DNA of 34,524 bases from Cruorifilaria tuberocauda (GCA_013365365.1 JABVXU010000561.1:1-34524), one strand, 5' to 3'; shown: positions 1-12,701, numbered from the stretch's first letter. Numbers and translations are program-made. The notes: generated by a model not told the origin, from the letters alone.

Positions 1-1296
1 GAACTGCGTATGAAATTAGTAATAATGATAATGATAATGAATATTTTTAAACTTATTACATATGACATCAGTAACAAATAATCATTTTTGATAATAATGG
101 TCATTTTTAATTTATCATTTTTTTTGTTCTGTTTTTTTTGAAAGATTGAATTTACACTATGTGATATTTTTCTCGTCACTATTACACTTATATAATATCA
201 AACACAATATAATTTAACAATAAAATTATGTCGTCGAAAATCTTTAAAGTATGCAATTTCTTTTTTTTTACAACGATAAAATCAAAAGGTAACCTTCTAG
301 TAAAAAATCAGGTTTTTGCTATCAGTCAAAAATTTAATTACTGTTAAAATACTTTAATTTGAGATTATTTCATTTCACTTATTTTTAGAAATTTCTAATT
401 TAAAATCATAATTAGCATAAAAATAAAAATACTTATTCAACTTTTATAGATGGGTAATAGCAATTTTTAAAATAATTTATAAAGAAAAAATTTTCATATG
501 GAATATTTAATATAAACAAATGAAGAAAGAAGAAAGGAAATATAGTTGAAAAAGATATTCAACCTTTTTGAGCACGACTAAAAATCAAAAATTAATAGAA
601 AACAATGAAAATTTTCTGCAATTTAATTTGTTTAATATCAGGTTTTTTCCCTTTTTTTATATGTGATCAGCTTCTCATTTATATGCGAAATTTATGGGTA
701 GGAAAGGTGTAATTTGAAGAATTTTTATGGGAATAGATTTTCCATTTGTTTGCTGCTCTGTAATCATGACAATTAAAATCAAAAGTCAATTAAAGTTAAA
801 AGTTAGATATGCAAATAAATCTCATTTCATATGCTTTTTTTCCATTCATTCAATTCTTTATTTTCATTTCCTATTATACAATTCAAACTTTTACAACTCT
901 TTTTGTCATTTTTTTCATTGTACATTATGTTAACGAATAATTTTGTTAGAAATCAAACAACTCATAGCTCAAATTATCGAATTCAAATTAATTACTACAA
1001 AATTAGCTTCAATTGAAAGATAAGTTGATAATTTATTAAGAAAATTAACTTTAATTGAGAGATAAGTTAAAACAAAAGAATGAATCAATCCTATTGCAAT
1101 AATACGACAAAGTTTCGAGATCGTCTAATTTTCTTTTGTTTCATCCGAGCTTTATTCTCGTTTATGGAAAAAAACTTTTTCCACTTTCTTTAAGCTGATA
1201 TAATATTTCTTTTGAATAGAGTCAGAAGAAGAACTGTACATTAAAATAATCATTCATCTTTATTGTATTTTAATTTTAAAATATTAAATTTCTTTC

Positions 1297-1443
1297 AACG
1301 AATAATTAATTTGTAGTTTGCAGTATGTCAGAGCTTCTAACATTTTTGTTTTCGAAAATGTTTTGTTAAACGAATAATTAGTGTCTAGTTTGCAATAACG
1401 TTGAATTGAATTTTTACCATTTTGCTTTTGAAAATGTTTTATT
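1297..1443. repeat. Two-copy tandem repeat, unit about 72-75 bp
   Basis: Both units start AACGAATAATTA, continue through a TAGTTTGCA block and end with a TTTTGAAAATGTTTT-like block. Unit 1 is 1297-1368 and unit 2 is about 1369-1443. The units have diverged, so the duplication is not recent. The minus-strand ORF across it (1284-1466) is repetitive for this reason and is not a gene. Confidence 0.7.
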
Positions 1444-1559
1444 GATGGTATAGAAATTACTACCATTCAATAATTTCATTATAAAATTTTAGTGAATGTT
1501 AAACATTTTATCATTTAGAACGAATTGATTAATTAATTTTCGTATAATTAAAAAAAATT

Positions 1560-1672
1560 TTTACTTACTATTAATAAGTACTTATTACATTTTTATTAAA
1601 TACTTATTGTATAGTACTTACTATATACTTACCATATTTTACTTATTATTATTATAATTACTTATCGGTAAT
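1560..1672. repeat. TACTTA-rich degenerate tandem repeat
   Basis: TACTTAC/TACTTAT words recur about ten times in roughly 110 bases. The end of the block (TTATTATTATAATTACTTATCG) recurs in slightly changed form near 1870-1900. This is simple-sequence DNA with no coding potential. Confidence 0.5.
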
Positions 1673-2328
1673 GAATAGGAACATTGCCACTTTGAATTTA
1701 TTTTCATTCACTATAATTTCATTATGAAATCATTGAAAATAATAAAATCCAAAAAAACAAATACACTGGATTTACTAAATTAATTAATCAACGATTATTG
1801 GAGGACCAAAAACGGGCGGAAGTATTTACAGGTGTGATTACGTAGATGACGTTATCCGTAAATCATTAATTACTATTATTATAATTGCTTATCGTTAATT
1901 AATTACCATTATTAATTATTACTTTTAATGATTTTTTCTACATTGCAGAAACTGATTATCACTTGATGAATTTCTGCATTTATTTGTTTTATACATTAAT
2001 AATTATAATTAAATATTTTAAATTCGCGAGAAAAAAAGATGTAAGCAATATTTTTGATAATTTATTTATACGATATGAAGTATTATATGTAAAATGAAAT
2101 GATCAATATGATTTTTGATGTTCAACTTTTCAATGTTTGAAGCAACCAAACAGAATGGAATTTATTTAATAATACATGTAACAAAACCATCGAATAATTT
2201 TAAATCTAACATATTTCGTTCAACTTTTTCTTGCTAAATCGGCACATAATTTCAATTCATTTTCATAGCATATCAATTTTTTTTTTCATTTGATCAAATA
2301 TGAAATGTATTTTAGAATCCTCTCCACA

Positions 2329-2410
2329 ATTTCTAGCTTCATACCTCATCGAATCAATCAATGAATTGATCAATCAATAAATTGATTCGATCAGGTAAAA
2401 AGCTAGAAAT
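2329..2410. repeat. 82-nt hairpin with near-perfect arms, possible miRNA precursor
   Basis: The 30-base arms 2329-2358 and 2381-2410 pair almost completely. From the base up: 11 pairs (ATTTCTAGCTT with AAGCTAGAAAT), a 2x2 internal loop, 5 pairs (TACCT with AGGTA), one C/C mismatch, then 11 pairs (ATCGAATCAAT with ATTGATTCGAT), closing on a 22-base loop. Length, symmetric small loops and loop size fit an animal pre-miRNA. The inverted repeat of a small transposable element would look similar. Either strand could be transcribed. I did not recognise a known miRNA seed. Confidence 0.5.
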
Positions 2411-2444
2411 CCTAGAACTGAGTTTATAAGAAAATAGCAATAAA

Positions 2445-2470
2445 ATTAATATGATTTAGATCATATTAAT
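2445..2470. repeat. Perfect 10-bp inverted repeat with 6-base loop
   Basis: ATTAATATGA and TCATATTAAT flank TTTAGA, 35 bases after the larger hairpin. It is all A+T except one pair, so chance is possible. Its closeness to the 2329-2410 hairpin makes it worth listing. Confidence 0.5.
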
Positions 2471-3180
2471 TTGAAAATTTTAAAATCGATTTTATCAAAC
2501 TTTCTTGTGGATTTCTTATCAATTGAGGTAAGAATAGAAATAAATAGCGACTTAAGCAACTGAAAATAAAAGGTCTTTTGAAGAGTAAATTTCGAAATAT
2601 CTTTTCTAGCAGTAAAAAAATCATTGTAAATCAAATCACTGATCTTCGATCTTTTTTTTCTGCTGTAATCAAAGGCAAATTACGAAGAATCTGCAGATAA
2701 GTGAGAAAAGGACGTTGCAATCGTTATTATCAAAATTATTTTAAATGTAAAATGTTCTTGTGATACTGAGATCAGATTATCACTATATCAATCATATCAC
2801 TCATTCTGATCTGCATATGATTTCATTTTTCAATTCTCCTCATCATTTCTAAGTAATCAAAGAAAGTTTAATTGACTGCTACTTCTGCAAATTATGAATT
2901 CATTTTATGAAATGTACTTATATTTTGTTATTTCACAATAGTATGAAGCTTATCAAAGTATAGCTTATCACTAAGTTAAGTTACAAAAAATAAAGGAGCT
3001 GAAAGCAACGTTTTCTCTCTTTTCTTTCAACATCAAAAGCCTTCTGCAGTGCTAAAACGTTCAAAAGATGTTGTGAAAGTGAATCATCTGAAAAAATTAA
3101 GAATCGACCAAGAATTACGAGAAAAAAAAGAGATTTTCTTCATTTTTTGCAAGAAATTCTGATTAGATCTTTGATTTCCT

Positions 3181-3218
3181 CCCTCTCTCTCTCTCTTTCT
3201 CTTTCTCTCCCTCTCTCA
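3181..3218. repeat. CT microsatellite
   Basis: Imperfect run of CT/TTCT units about 260 bp upstream of the zinc transporter start codon. Polypyrimidine tracts are common near nematode promoters and splice sites, but no role can be assigned here. Confidence 0.85.
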
Positions 3219-3481
3219 GAGAAAACAAAAAGCATAGATTATTGCATTAGTTTTTTAACAATAAAAAGAAAATCTTTGCATTTTTTTCAAAAGAAATTTA
3301 CCAAGAAATAGTTTTTGTATTCGTTGTAAAATAAAAATTATTATTTGTAAATTTTTGAAATCATTGTTTTATTAAATCGAAATAGAAAAGCAATGATATC
3401 AAAAGATTGATAATTAATTACAATTCAGAACATTCAATTAGTATTTTCGAATGAATTTCTCCTTGAAAATAAAAATTTCTG

Positions 3482-6476
3482 ATGAAATTTCAACGAAATC
3501 TTAGATTAATGTCGCCTGATCGATCTGAATCAATACAAAATGTTACAAATCATATAGAAGGTATCAACGATGGTACACCACTATATTATTGTGATAAAGA
3601 TAGCAAATTAGACGGTAATACCAGGTTCGTTTTTTGCTCTTTTTTTTCTTTTGTATCTAAAGAAGATAAGAATTGATCAATTAAATCAGTAGAAATTGTT
3701 TCCTTCATAAAAGCAAAACTGATATCGCAAACTGATCGCGATATTGACTGCGATACTTGTTGTACTGTACGCAACTGAATTTAGGATTAGTTAGCATATA
3801 TTGAAAATTATTTCAAATAATTTCTTTTTTCTGATAACTCTGATTTTATTGATCAAGACTGAATGGATGTAACTTTTATTAACTTTAATAATATCAAGAT
3901 TATCATATGCTTATGATTTCGAAAATAATTGATGATTTTTTCGTTTGTTTTTCAGAAAAGCAGAACAATCACTTTATGCTGTATCACTGGTTACGGTGAT
4001 ATTTATAATAATTGAGTTTTTGGGTGGTTATTTTGCTAATAGTTTAGCAATTATGACCGATGCTGGCCATATGGTTTCTGATTTGCTAAGTTTTTGTGTT
4101 GCAATTATTGCTATCAAATTAGCACAAAGAAAGCCAACGAAACGTTTACCATTTGGTTATCATAGAGCTGAAATATTAGGAGCATTAATTAGGTATTAAT
4201 TAATTAGATATCTATTTAGAATTGTCATCAATTAAGATAAAAACATGATTAATTCATGAATGAACATTGTATCATAGCAAATACATTTTATCATTTTTTG
4301 CTTTTAAAATTTTTACAAAACATCTTTATTTTATTATAGTTATAATTTAATTAATTGCAATACATTAGTTTCATTCATTATCAGAATATCTTGTTATCAT
4401 GATTTAATCATGATTTTTTCCTTCAGTGTAGCAATGATTTGGGTATTAACAGCAATACTCGTTTACGCAGCAATCGAACGTATAATTGAACGAAATTTTG
4501 ACGTTGACGCAACGGTTATGTTATATACGGCAGCAATAAGTGTTCTATTTAATATTATTATGGGAGTTATTTTGCATTTTGGTAAAACAACACATTCACA
4601 TTTTGGATTATCACATAATCATGGAAGTGAGAAAACATTTCCCATTGATCTGGAGGTTATTCGCTTAATGTTCAATTCATTTGATTATTAGTTAATTAGT
4701 AATGAAGTAATTTTCTCTCACTCATACATAATTGTTAAGTATTTAACAGAAGGAAAAGGAAATTTAATTGGAGAATTAATTTAGGAAGGTTCATGTAAAG
4801 TTTATCAAAATGATGTAAAAGATATCAGATGTGAGCGGGATAATAATGCTAATACCATTAAAACAGCTGATGTCACCGATCATGATCGCTATGTGCTCGA
4901 ATTAGGAGTTAGTTTTATTTAATTCATGAATTTTTTATAAAATGATTATTATAAATTTTGCAAAGATTCTTCAGTATTTTGATCTAACTATCACTCTCTA
5001 AAAATCTAATCATACTATTGTGCTATTAAGCAACTATTAAAATCATGTTTAATTAATTAAAATTAATGAAGAGTAACAAAGTTCAAAAGGTTACACTGGA
5101 ATTCCATAATGCTTAAGACACAAAATAAGTACGAAAAATGTTATAATTGATTACTGGAGGCAAGATTCTCTTTTTTTAATAGTAAATTCTGAAATGCTTA
5201 TGGGAGAACCGTTGTATTTTGAAAATTAATTAGCAGGATATTTTAAATACAGCGTTTGTTCATTTAAATAGGAATCTTTTTGAAAACTAAGTTGGAATGA
5301 ATATTAATTACAATCTGTCAGTAAATTATCAAAGTAATTGAAATTATTTTAGAGTAATATCAATATTCGAGCGGCATTTGTTCATGTTCTTGGCGATTTA
5401 TTGCAATCTCTTGGTGTTCTATCTGCTGCGCTAATTATTAAATTTACAGATTATCCATTGGCAGATCCTATCTGTACATTTCTTTTTTCAATCCTTGTAC
5501 TGGTTCGTATTTTAAATGTTACTTATTAAGTTTGATGATTTTGAAGATAGAAAAACTTCCTAACTTTCAGCTGACATCATTCTCAGTAGCTCGAGACTCA
5601 ATACTTATTCTGATGGAAGCATCACCCAAGCATATCAATGTAGACAAACTATACAATGAACTGTGCGCTATTGAAGGTATGAGTGGATTATTTTATAAAG
5701 TTGAAAATCAGAAATTGTCTTTCTTCTAGTTGAAAATTAGAAGTTATACGATAGAATAATGATTCGAAGTGATATTTTAAATTCATTTCATTCATTGAGC
5801 ACTGCGCAGAAACAGAATCACAAATCAGTAGTGCAGTTGTTTCGTTCATCCATTTGGACACTTATTAATGTTAGAATAAATTACATATACGAATTTTAAA
5901 GGAGTTCGAGATGTGCATTCACTTCGAGTATGGTCATTGACAATGGATAAAGCGGCAATATCGGTGCATCTGGACACCGAGAAAAGTTGTGATTCGAATC
6001 ATGTCGTACATGAAGCTAATGAACAATTAAAATCTAAGCATGGATTTCACTTTATCACCATTCAGGTAAATTCTTAGCTATTTCATTTACCCAAACATAG
6101 TACAGAAGACAAGAAAAATTAAAATCTACAGATAATGTAGGAGCTAGGATAACTTATTCTTCGGAATGGGTACGAATTCAAAAGTTATAATAATAATCAG
6201 TAGATCAGAATGATCTTAATAAATTAATATTAATCAAAACTGTTTTGAAAATTTTCACATGGAAAATATGAAAGAGATATTTTTAAGAATTTCAGTTCAA
6301 ATAATTTTCACGAGTTCCATATCAAGTTCGTCTCAAATCGCTTATTTCAATTTGAAACTTCTGATTTGGGATAGATTTAAAATTTTCAGGCACAATGTAT
6401 ATGTGACCGAAGAGTTTCATGCCAATCATTTTCAACTGTAGCAGCAACACCAACGCAGGATATTTTGAGGAAGTGA
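3482..6476 (+). CDS. ZnT/CDF-family zinc transporter (SLC30A2/3/4/8-like), 8 exons
   Basis: Exons 3482-3624, 3956-4192, 4427-4655, 4785-4907, 5353-5502, 5571-5676, 5902-6065 and 6390-6476 join in frame to give 412 aa. The family exchanges Zn2+ for protons, moving zinc from cytosol into vesicles or out of the cell. Six membrane segments are expected. The zinc-site HxxxD pairs are visible in TM2 ([10 protein letters not shown]86, D90) and TM5 ([10 protein letters not shown]255, D259). A histidine-rich TM4-TM5 loop (H177, H183, H185, H190, H192) is followed by a 41-residue Asp/Asn-rich stretch encoded by exon 4. The cytoplasmic domain has the usual [10 protein letters not shown] and SVHLDTEK strands and a Cys-rich tail ([11 protein letters not shown]). 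A stop lies in frame 4 codons before the ATG. The N-terminal YYCDKD resembles the HYCH region of vertebrate ZnT2/3/8. The worm relatives are the cdf-2/ttm-1 group; I cannot say which is the orthologue. Confidence 0.92.
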
Positions 6477-7380
6477 GAAGAGTTTCACTGCAATACGAAG
6501 TTTTAGACCAATAAGTAATAATAATTTTTGGGTCACTAAATGACAATGATTAGGAAATACAACGATATTTCGCTCAAACGGGTTACAATTTAACATTCTA
6601 ATATTTCATAAGAATATTGGCTATCGATCGATGATGAACTAGCAGGAAGCATTACCTCAAGGAGGTAAGGAAGTAAGAGTTGTGCTATCGTATTCTACAC
6701 TGCTAGCTTCAAGATAAATTGAAGTTCTTCAGAATCCATTAAATTAATCTAACAACAGGACCTATTTTAGTAGATGATATAGAACTCTTGTATTGTAGCT
6801 AAAAGCACATTGAATATTCTATTTCTAGATGAATAAAACCCAAAATAAACATCAGCTAGAGTTTAAAATCTGCTGACATTCTGCGAAGATGATCAAGTAC
6901 ATCTTTGGTCACTCAACATTCCATTATGTCTTGAACAATCAATAAACTCATGCTTTGAAAGAGAAACGAAAAGTTAACAACTTATCGCTTTATATAAAAG
7001 TTTTGCCACATAAACTTTAAGCTTAATCTAGAATCATTTCAGATTAAGTCTAAAATTACCACATGTTACAATGTTACAATGCGTGTTACAATATTGCTTC
7101 GCCTTTACATGTAATAAGAATTTATAAGTTATTCCGATAATTTACAAATCATGAGTTAAAAAATGGAATAAAAGAATGCTCTTAAATATGGAAATATTTT
7201 AACATACAAAACTACTTTTCTTAAACGTTCAAAAGCCAAAAATTTTCTGGATAAAAGAGTAGAAAGAAAAGAAAGCATCCATCAAACAGATGAAACAAAA
7301 ACCAAATTAAATAAACAAGAATCTTCAAAACAAAGTCATGAATTCTTACCAGAATTCTGGATTAACTCCGGAAAAGTGCA
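6477..7380. other. Intergenic region between convergent genes
   Basis: It holds the 3' UTRs of the zinc transporter (+) and SART1 (-). I see no gene in it. The ORFs there are short and overlap the last transporter exon on the other strand. Confidence 0.7.
6832..6837 (+). terminator. Likely polyadenylation signal of the zinc transporter
   Basis: AATAAA 356 bases after the stop codon. It is the first canonical hexamer I see downstream on this strand. A second lies at about 6945. Confidence 0.4.
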
Positions 7381-10300
7381 TTATTCCTTCTTCAAGGGTG
7401 CCCTGTAAAATCGTATTGTTAATGAGCATTTTCTATTAAAAAGTGGAAGAGATACATATTTCTATCCCGCTATACAGCATTGCATTTCAGTATCTTTGGT
7501 GAACCAAAAACTTAACATAAAAATGAAGAGTTAAAGATGATAAAGTCTTGAAGCAATTGATATCTCCTGACGTCTCTCCTTTATTGAAAAAAACAAACCC
7601 TGTATCTCTTCCAGAACCACTCAGAATAATGTATGGAGTTTGCATTGTTTCCTGCTTCTTTAATTGTTTGTTAAGTGTTCCCAACGGTGTATCCATAGAG
7701 TTCATTTTCTTCATGAGCTCCTTCTTCTCCTGTTTCGCTTGTCTCTTCTCAATTTGCTTCTTTCCTGGACCTTTACCATGGAATCTGAAAAGAAGCAGAT
7801 ATAGCATTGTCAGTGCTTGAAATTTATATTAAAATATATATGTTTGTTTCCAGTCATTTATCGACAAATAATCAGACTAACTTCCAACTAAGAACACGAA
7901 ATGCATCTTTTGATTCCATTTCCTTTCCACGTTCATCGACATATGTTATTCGTATATCTGGCTTGTAATCTACTTTTTCTGGGAATGGTCGCACAGGACC
8001 CGTACCAGTTGTTCCCATCCGTTCTAGTTTCTTCGTATATTTCTCCTCAATATCACTGTAAAATAAATTCTTATGCCTAGAAAAGAGAAAATTAAATATT
8101 TATCAGATTTCCAGTATGATGATAAATTACCAGTACTTCACCGACATCTTTTGAGAACATGATAAAAGATATAAGATAACGATATAAGAAATAAAAACAT
8201 AGAAATAAAAAATCTAACCCCTTTTGAGCAGCTAATGAATTATGGAAGGAAAACATAGTGAAAAAACCTAGGCAAACTAAAAAAGTAACATACTATCGAC
8301 TAGTTTCAATTTGTGAGAAACGTTTGCTTTCCAAATGTTTCAGCGACGGACCCTTCACTTTACGTTCTTTGCCAGTATCAAGATAACCTTTCTCGGCAGC
8401 AGATTTCAACATTGCAGCAACACCCTTTGTTACATCACGTTCTTCACCCAATACATTGTATGCTTCTTCATCACTGTCCTAAAATGTAGAAATATTAAAT
8501 CAAAAATAATTTCACTCTGTATCATCTGCTTCGAACACTCACGAAGAAATATGATATAGACCAAAATATTATTTTTTCTGATAAGAAGCTTACATCACTT
8601 TCTCCATTGACCTTCCTATTTTTTCTGTCATCATAAGCAGATGTTGATGCAGTTGCTTCTGTCCATTTACCTTTTATCTCTTGCTCTGATCTTTTATGAC
8701 TGCGATGCTGCCTGTAGTATATGATCAAAAAAAAACAAATAAATAGGGAGATTAATACTTAACTTAAAATAATTTTTTCAAATTCTGATACTACCCAAGA
8801 AGTATACTTAATTTCCTTTATAAATAGAAATACATACTCAGCTGATGAAACATCAGCACTTGACTCTTCATCTACTTCTATTTTTACAGTTTCCACTTCG
8901 TTCAGTTCCCTAACATCTACAGCATCCTGTCGGTTACCAGCCAAGCCGTACGTAGGGATCTCACCTGAAAAGACAATATCAAAATTTAACTTTTGTAATA
9001 AATTTCATACTAAATCAAAGAATGTGGTCAATATTTACCTAAATTACGGCAATATTCCATTGTAGAATCAATAACAACACCGCCTTTATCAGTTCCTTCT
9101 TCTACATCCATTGGTTCCTCCTTCACTGAATGTATCTTGATGAATTCATGCACCTAAAAATAATTATATACATAAGAATTTCAGGAAAATATTTATTACC
9201 GCAAAATAAACCTTCAAAAACTTGTTTGGAAAGACTTGTCGGTATTTTAAGAGTAAGTTAAATTCATATTTAATATATGACCATCAATGCAGCATCGCTT
9301 TCTAGATTTTCCTTTTTAACTTCATGCTGTTTAAGTTTACGGGCGCGATCCAATATCTGTGTTAACTCTTCTTCAGCATCATCCTCAATTACAACATTGG
9401 ATAAATCCACACCACTAACCAGGTCTAGAATAACAAAAATCATGTTCAATAACTGCTTTCATATCAATTATGAATTTCAATCGAAAAAATTAAAAAGAAA
9501 CCAAACCATCATCATCATCTTCCTCTTCTTCTTCCACCTGCTTGGCCAATTTGTTCAAGTTCTGTATGTCTACAAAGGCAGTTGTTTCTGCAGAACGCCA
9601 GTTGCTCTAAATTGAAACACGAAAACTAATGAAAAAACTATTATGATTAAACTATCATGTAATTAAGGAACTATCATGTAAATTAAGGAATGAAAGAAAC
9701 GAAATGAGAACATGACATAATAAAAGAACATGTAAATCATATATGAAACCTTTTTCTCTTCATCCTCAGCAAGTTCTCCATCTTCTAGATTTGATTTGTC
9801 CTTTACGATTTGTTCTTCCTCTTTAATTCCAAATGTTTCCGCGTTGCGCAGCCTATTCATTGTCTTAGTCGCTCTAACAACGAATAATTCAACAAATTCG
9901 CAGAAACAGATCAGTAAAAAGCCGAAACATATTCATCAAGGCACTGCTTTAAATACAGGCTATTCTACCAGGCTTCAAATTTTCAAAATAGCTTTGCTAG
10001 TAGTTAGAAAGGCCATTATTCAAAACTGAACTACTATTCATATTGTAGGAAAACGATGCTAAATTTCTTATAAGCAGACCTTTCAGAATCATCAGCTAAT
10101 GCAGATTCATCCGGAATGAGATCATCAGCTTTCAACATCTTTCCTTTTCTCTTACGCAATTTTTTTTCCTTTTTTGACTTTGGTCGACGAAATGAAAGCA
10201 TTTCTTCCTAAGAAAAACTGTATAAATTTTTTAAATAACATTCCTGGAAATCAAACAGCAAATGAAATTTTACTGCATTCACAGTAAAACCAAAAAGTCT

Positions 10301-12352
10301 GTTAATTCAAACCTCCGTATAAAATTCACTGGCCACGGTGTATTTCGACGTTTCTAGCGATTCTAATTTCTTATTTGCCATTAACAGCTTCCGCCGCATT
10401 TTTATTTCTTCCTGTTCTTTGTCAATATCAACTTCGCCACCCTCGTCTTAAATATAATTTACGCTTAATTGCTGTTTTTCACAGATATTCGATAGATAAA
10501 ATGATGTTATGAACTAATGCTAAACATTTGAGGTGTGGATAAATCTCATTACAACTGAGGAATAAGTTACACAAATAACTTGGTGTCTTCATAATACCTC
10601 AATAGCCACAATAGGTATAAACCATATTGAATGAAAGTAAACAAAAAGTTAAAAACACACCCAAACGGAAAGACTTCTTTGCTTCGCCCTCCGATTCATC
10701 GTATTTTGATAGAAGTCCTTTTTCTTTGGGCTGAAAATTAGAATGCTGATAACATAAGCTGCAAAGTAATCATTAGTTAACTCTTTTAAAAAATATTTCA
10801 AACTTCGAAACATACCATTCCGTATTCATCAAATTCCTCTTCGTAAGGTTCATAACGACTCTTCTTTTTCTTAAATTCGGCATTCTTCTGATACTTGTAG
10901 TTTTCAACCAAATTAGGATTTACAAGCACTTCTTCAGCTTCATCCAGAACGCCTCAAATATCCCAAAAATAAATATTAAAAAATACCTTTAAACGAATTT
11001 AACAAACTGAGCAAATTAAAATTAAAAAATTTAGGAAATCGCGCAAAATTCTAACCTTTATCCTCAAGAACTAAAATAGTTTCATTGCCTTCCAAAAAAT
11101 CTTCCTTAGCGTGGCCCACTATTAAACCTGCGAGATCTGATTTCTGCTTCAAAAGTTCAAATCATGAAAATTTTGTGATCGATAAAAAAATAATAAAAAG
11201 AGGAAAACCGTTACAATAATTTTGGAAATCTTAATAAAAATATATCTTACTTCCCGTTTTTTGATTTTTCTAATCTGTTTCATTTTATTCTCTTCGTTTA
11301 TCAACGCATTAACACCGAAATCCGCGTCCATGTCATCGAGAATTTTAGCCTAAGAAAGTAGCCGTTATTTCACATTTATTTGAACGATATTTGTAGAACT
11401 CTTCACGGTTTTTCGTCCTTACAACGTTCAACGCTATCTGTCAATTTAGAAATTAAAAAAATGAACACATATACCCTTTCTTCTGCTCTTCTCCGCTCTT
11501 CCTCCAGTTCACGATTCTTTGCAACCCAAGAAGCTGTATCTTCCTCAGAATCGGAATCCGCCAACGGCTTTGCTTTCAATACTTTTTCATACAACTTCCG
11601 TTTTTCACGAGCCACCTTAATTAACTGAGTCAGCACAGTCTCGCGAACTTTTTATCTCATTATTGCATAATGGAAAAGTTTCTAATGATGCTCAAATAAA
11701 GTTTGCTAAAAGCAAACAAATATATGAAGAGCCAAACCGATAATTTCTCCCGCATTTCTTCAGCTCTCTTTTTTTCTCCCAGATGTTCGGCCTTTTTATG
11801 CACGAATTCCATTCCATCCTCCTTGTACACTTTCTCGATACCCCCACTTCCTTCCACTTCTCGTTCTTTCGGTCCACTGTCCACTTCAAGTGGTGCTAAA
11901 CCAAGTGATGCTCGTAATCTGTTGGTTTCTTCAATTGACATACTTTCCTCGCTGAAAATTCCTTCATGACTCATTTTAAAATCACTAATATAACTCGAGA
12001 AAATAGAATACATGAAAGCACGAATGTGAATTGCAATCAGAACTTCACTTCTTATTAGATGATGGAGTATCCGGAGATTTTTCCTTGTGTTTTCCCTTAT
12101 CAACACGTCTTGATCTGAAAAAAAAAGAAAATAGTTTAACTGATTGCAAGGAAAGAAACAGGGAAAGAAAACTATGGAAGATTTGCAAACTTATTGAAAC
12201 TTTACGAAAATCGGACTTACTTAAAAGTAAAATAGTCTCTGGACTTACTTTTTTTCAGGACTTCGAGATAAAGAACGTTGTCTACTGTCGTCCGATGAAT
12301 CGTCATTTTTCGCAGTTTTACGTTTCCGGCGATGATGCGAATCACGACCCAT
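7381..12352 (-). CDS. SART1: SART1 / Snu66 (U4/U6.U5 tri-snRNP-associated protein 1)
   Basis: A nuclear splicing factor needed for tri-snRNP assembly and recruitment. Minus-strand exons (high to low): 12352-12249, 12114-12049, 11984-11738, 11624-11475, 11349-11251, 11143-11056, 10952-10816, 10730-10661, 10446-10313, 10207-10080, 9873-9750, 9606-9507, 9424-9282, 9153-9039, 8964-8838, 8711-8594, 8478-8294, 8055-7882, 7784-7599, 7402-7381. All phases agree; product about 838 aa (human 800). Family signatures in order: basic N-terminus (HHRRKRK), SIEETNRLRASLGLAPLEV (residues 73-91), DTASWVAKNRELEEE, LSKYDESEGE, CRNLGEIPTYGLAGNR, DYKPDIRITYVDERGKEM, KFHGKGPGKK, MDTPLGTL, TPYIILSGSG. The start follows a TTTATCAG acceptor, possibly for a spliced leader. 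A later start at M61 is possible. If the last intron is not removed, the final exon reads on to a stop at 7487, adding a 36-residue unconserved tail. Introns 6 (TTTGAG acceptor), 10 (GTCTGC) and 13 (GTCATA) have unusual signals. Confidence 0.93.
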
Positions 12353-12554
12353 TCTTTTTTCACTATCACTGATAAAGTGAATACCTAAAATATCGTTAAA
12401 CTATTGATAAATTAAGTTCAAACCCTATCAAATAAGCTCGAACATCGTTCACTTCTCCAAACACTCAATCCATAACGAGAAGATCCCTCTACTGCCCTTC
12501 GACCTTACAACTAAGACTAACTAACAAACCCTGTCCCTGCTTTTGTGCTGCAAC

Positions 12555-12701
12555 ATGGAAAAAGATAGCTGTTTCGTTACTGGACCGGGAAATTTTGAAC
12601 GTGCTTTAACAGAGAATGTGTTTGAGAATGTGATACAGATAAGTTGGGAATGTAAGGAGATGACTGGAGATTTCATAGTTATAAATAATTCGGACGCTTG
12701 A
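12555..12701 (+). CDS. Possible small ORF (48 aa), head-to-head with SART1
   Basis: The ORF opens with ATG (MEKDSCFVTGPGNFERALTE...) and ends at TGA, 203 bp from the SART1 start on the opposite strand. Its composition (mixed, acidic, few Lys/Asn/Phe runs) looks more like coding DNA than the chance ORFs around it. Inside it a good splice donor (GAAT followed by GTAAGG) suggests it could be a first exon, but I could not find a phase-matching next exon. I recognise no family. It may be a gene, a remnant, or chance. Confidence 0.25.
   Translation: MEKDSCFVTGPGNFERALTENVFENVIQISWECKEMTGDFIVINNSDA

Larger units (their letters stand above)
1..3481. other. A+T-rich intergenic DNA upstream of the zinc transporter
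   Basis: I see no gene here. The few ORFs are short, low in complexity and rich in Phe, Ile, Asn and Lys, as chance ORFs in such DNA are. The stretch holds a two-copy tandem repeat (1297-1443), a TACTTA-rich block (about 1560-1672), a long near-perfect hairpin (2329-2410), a shorter inverted repeat (2445-2470) and a CT microsatellite (3181-3218). The last few hundred bases should contain the promoter of the gene at 3482, but I recognise no promoter element. Confidence 0.6.

Noticed and set aside
1790..1865. G+C-richer patch with TGACGT in A+T-rich DNA
   Set aside because: It resembles a CRE-type site, but a single 6-base match far from a gene has no support.
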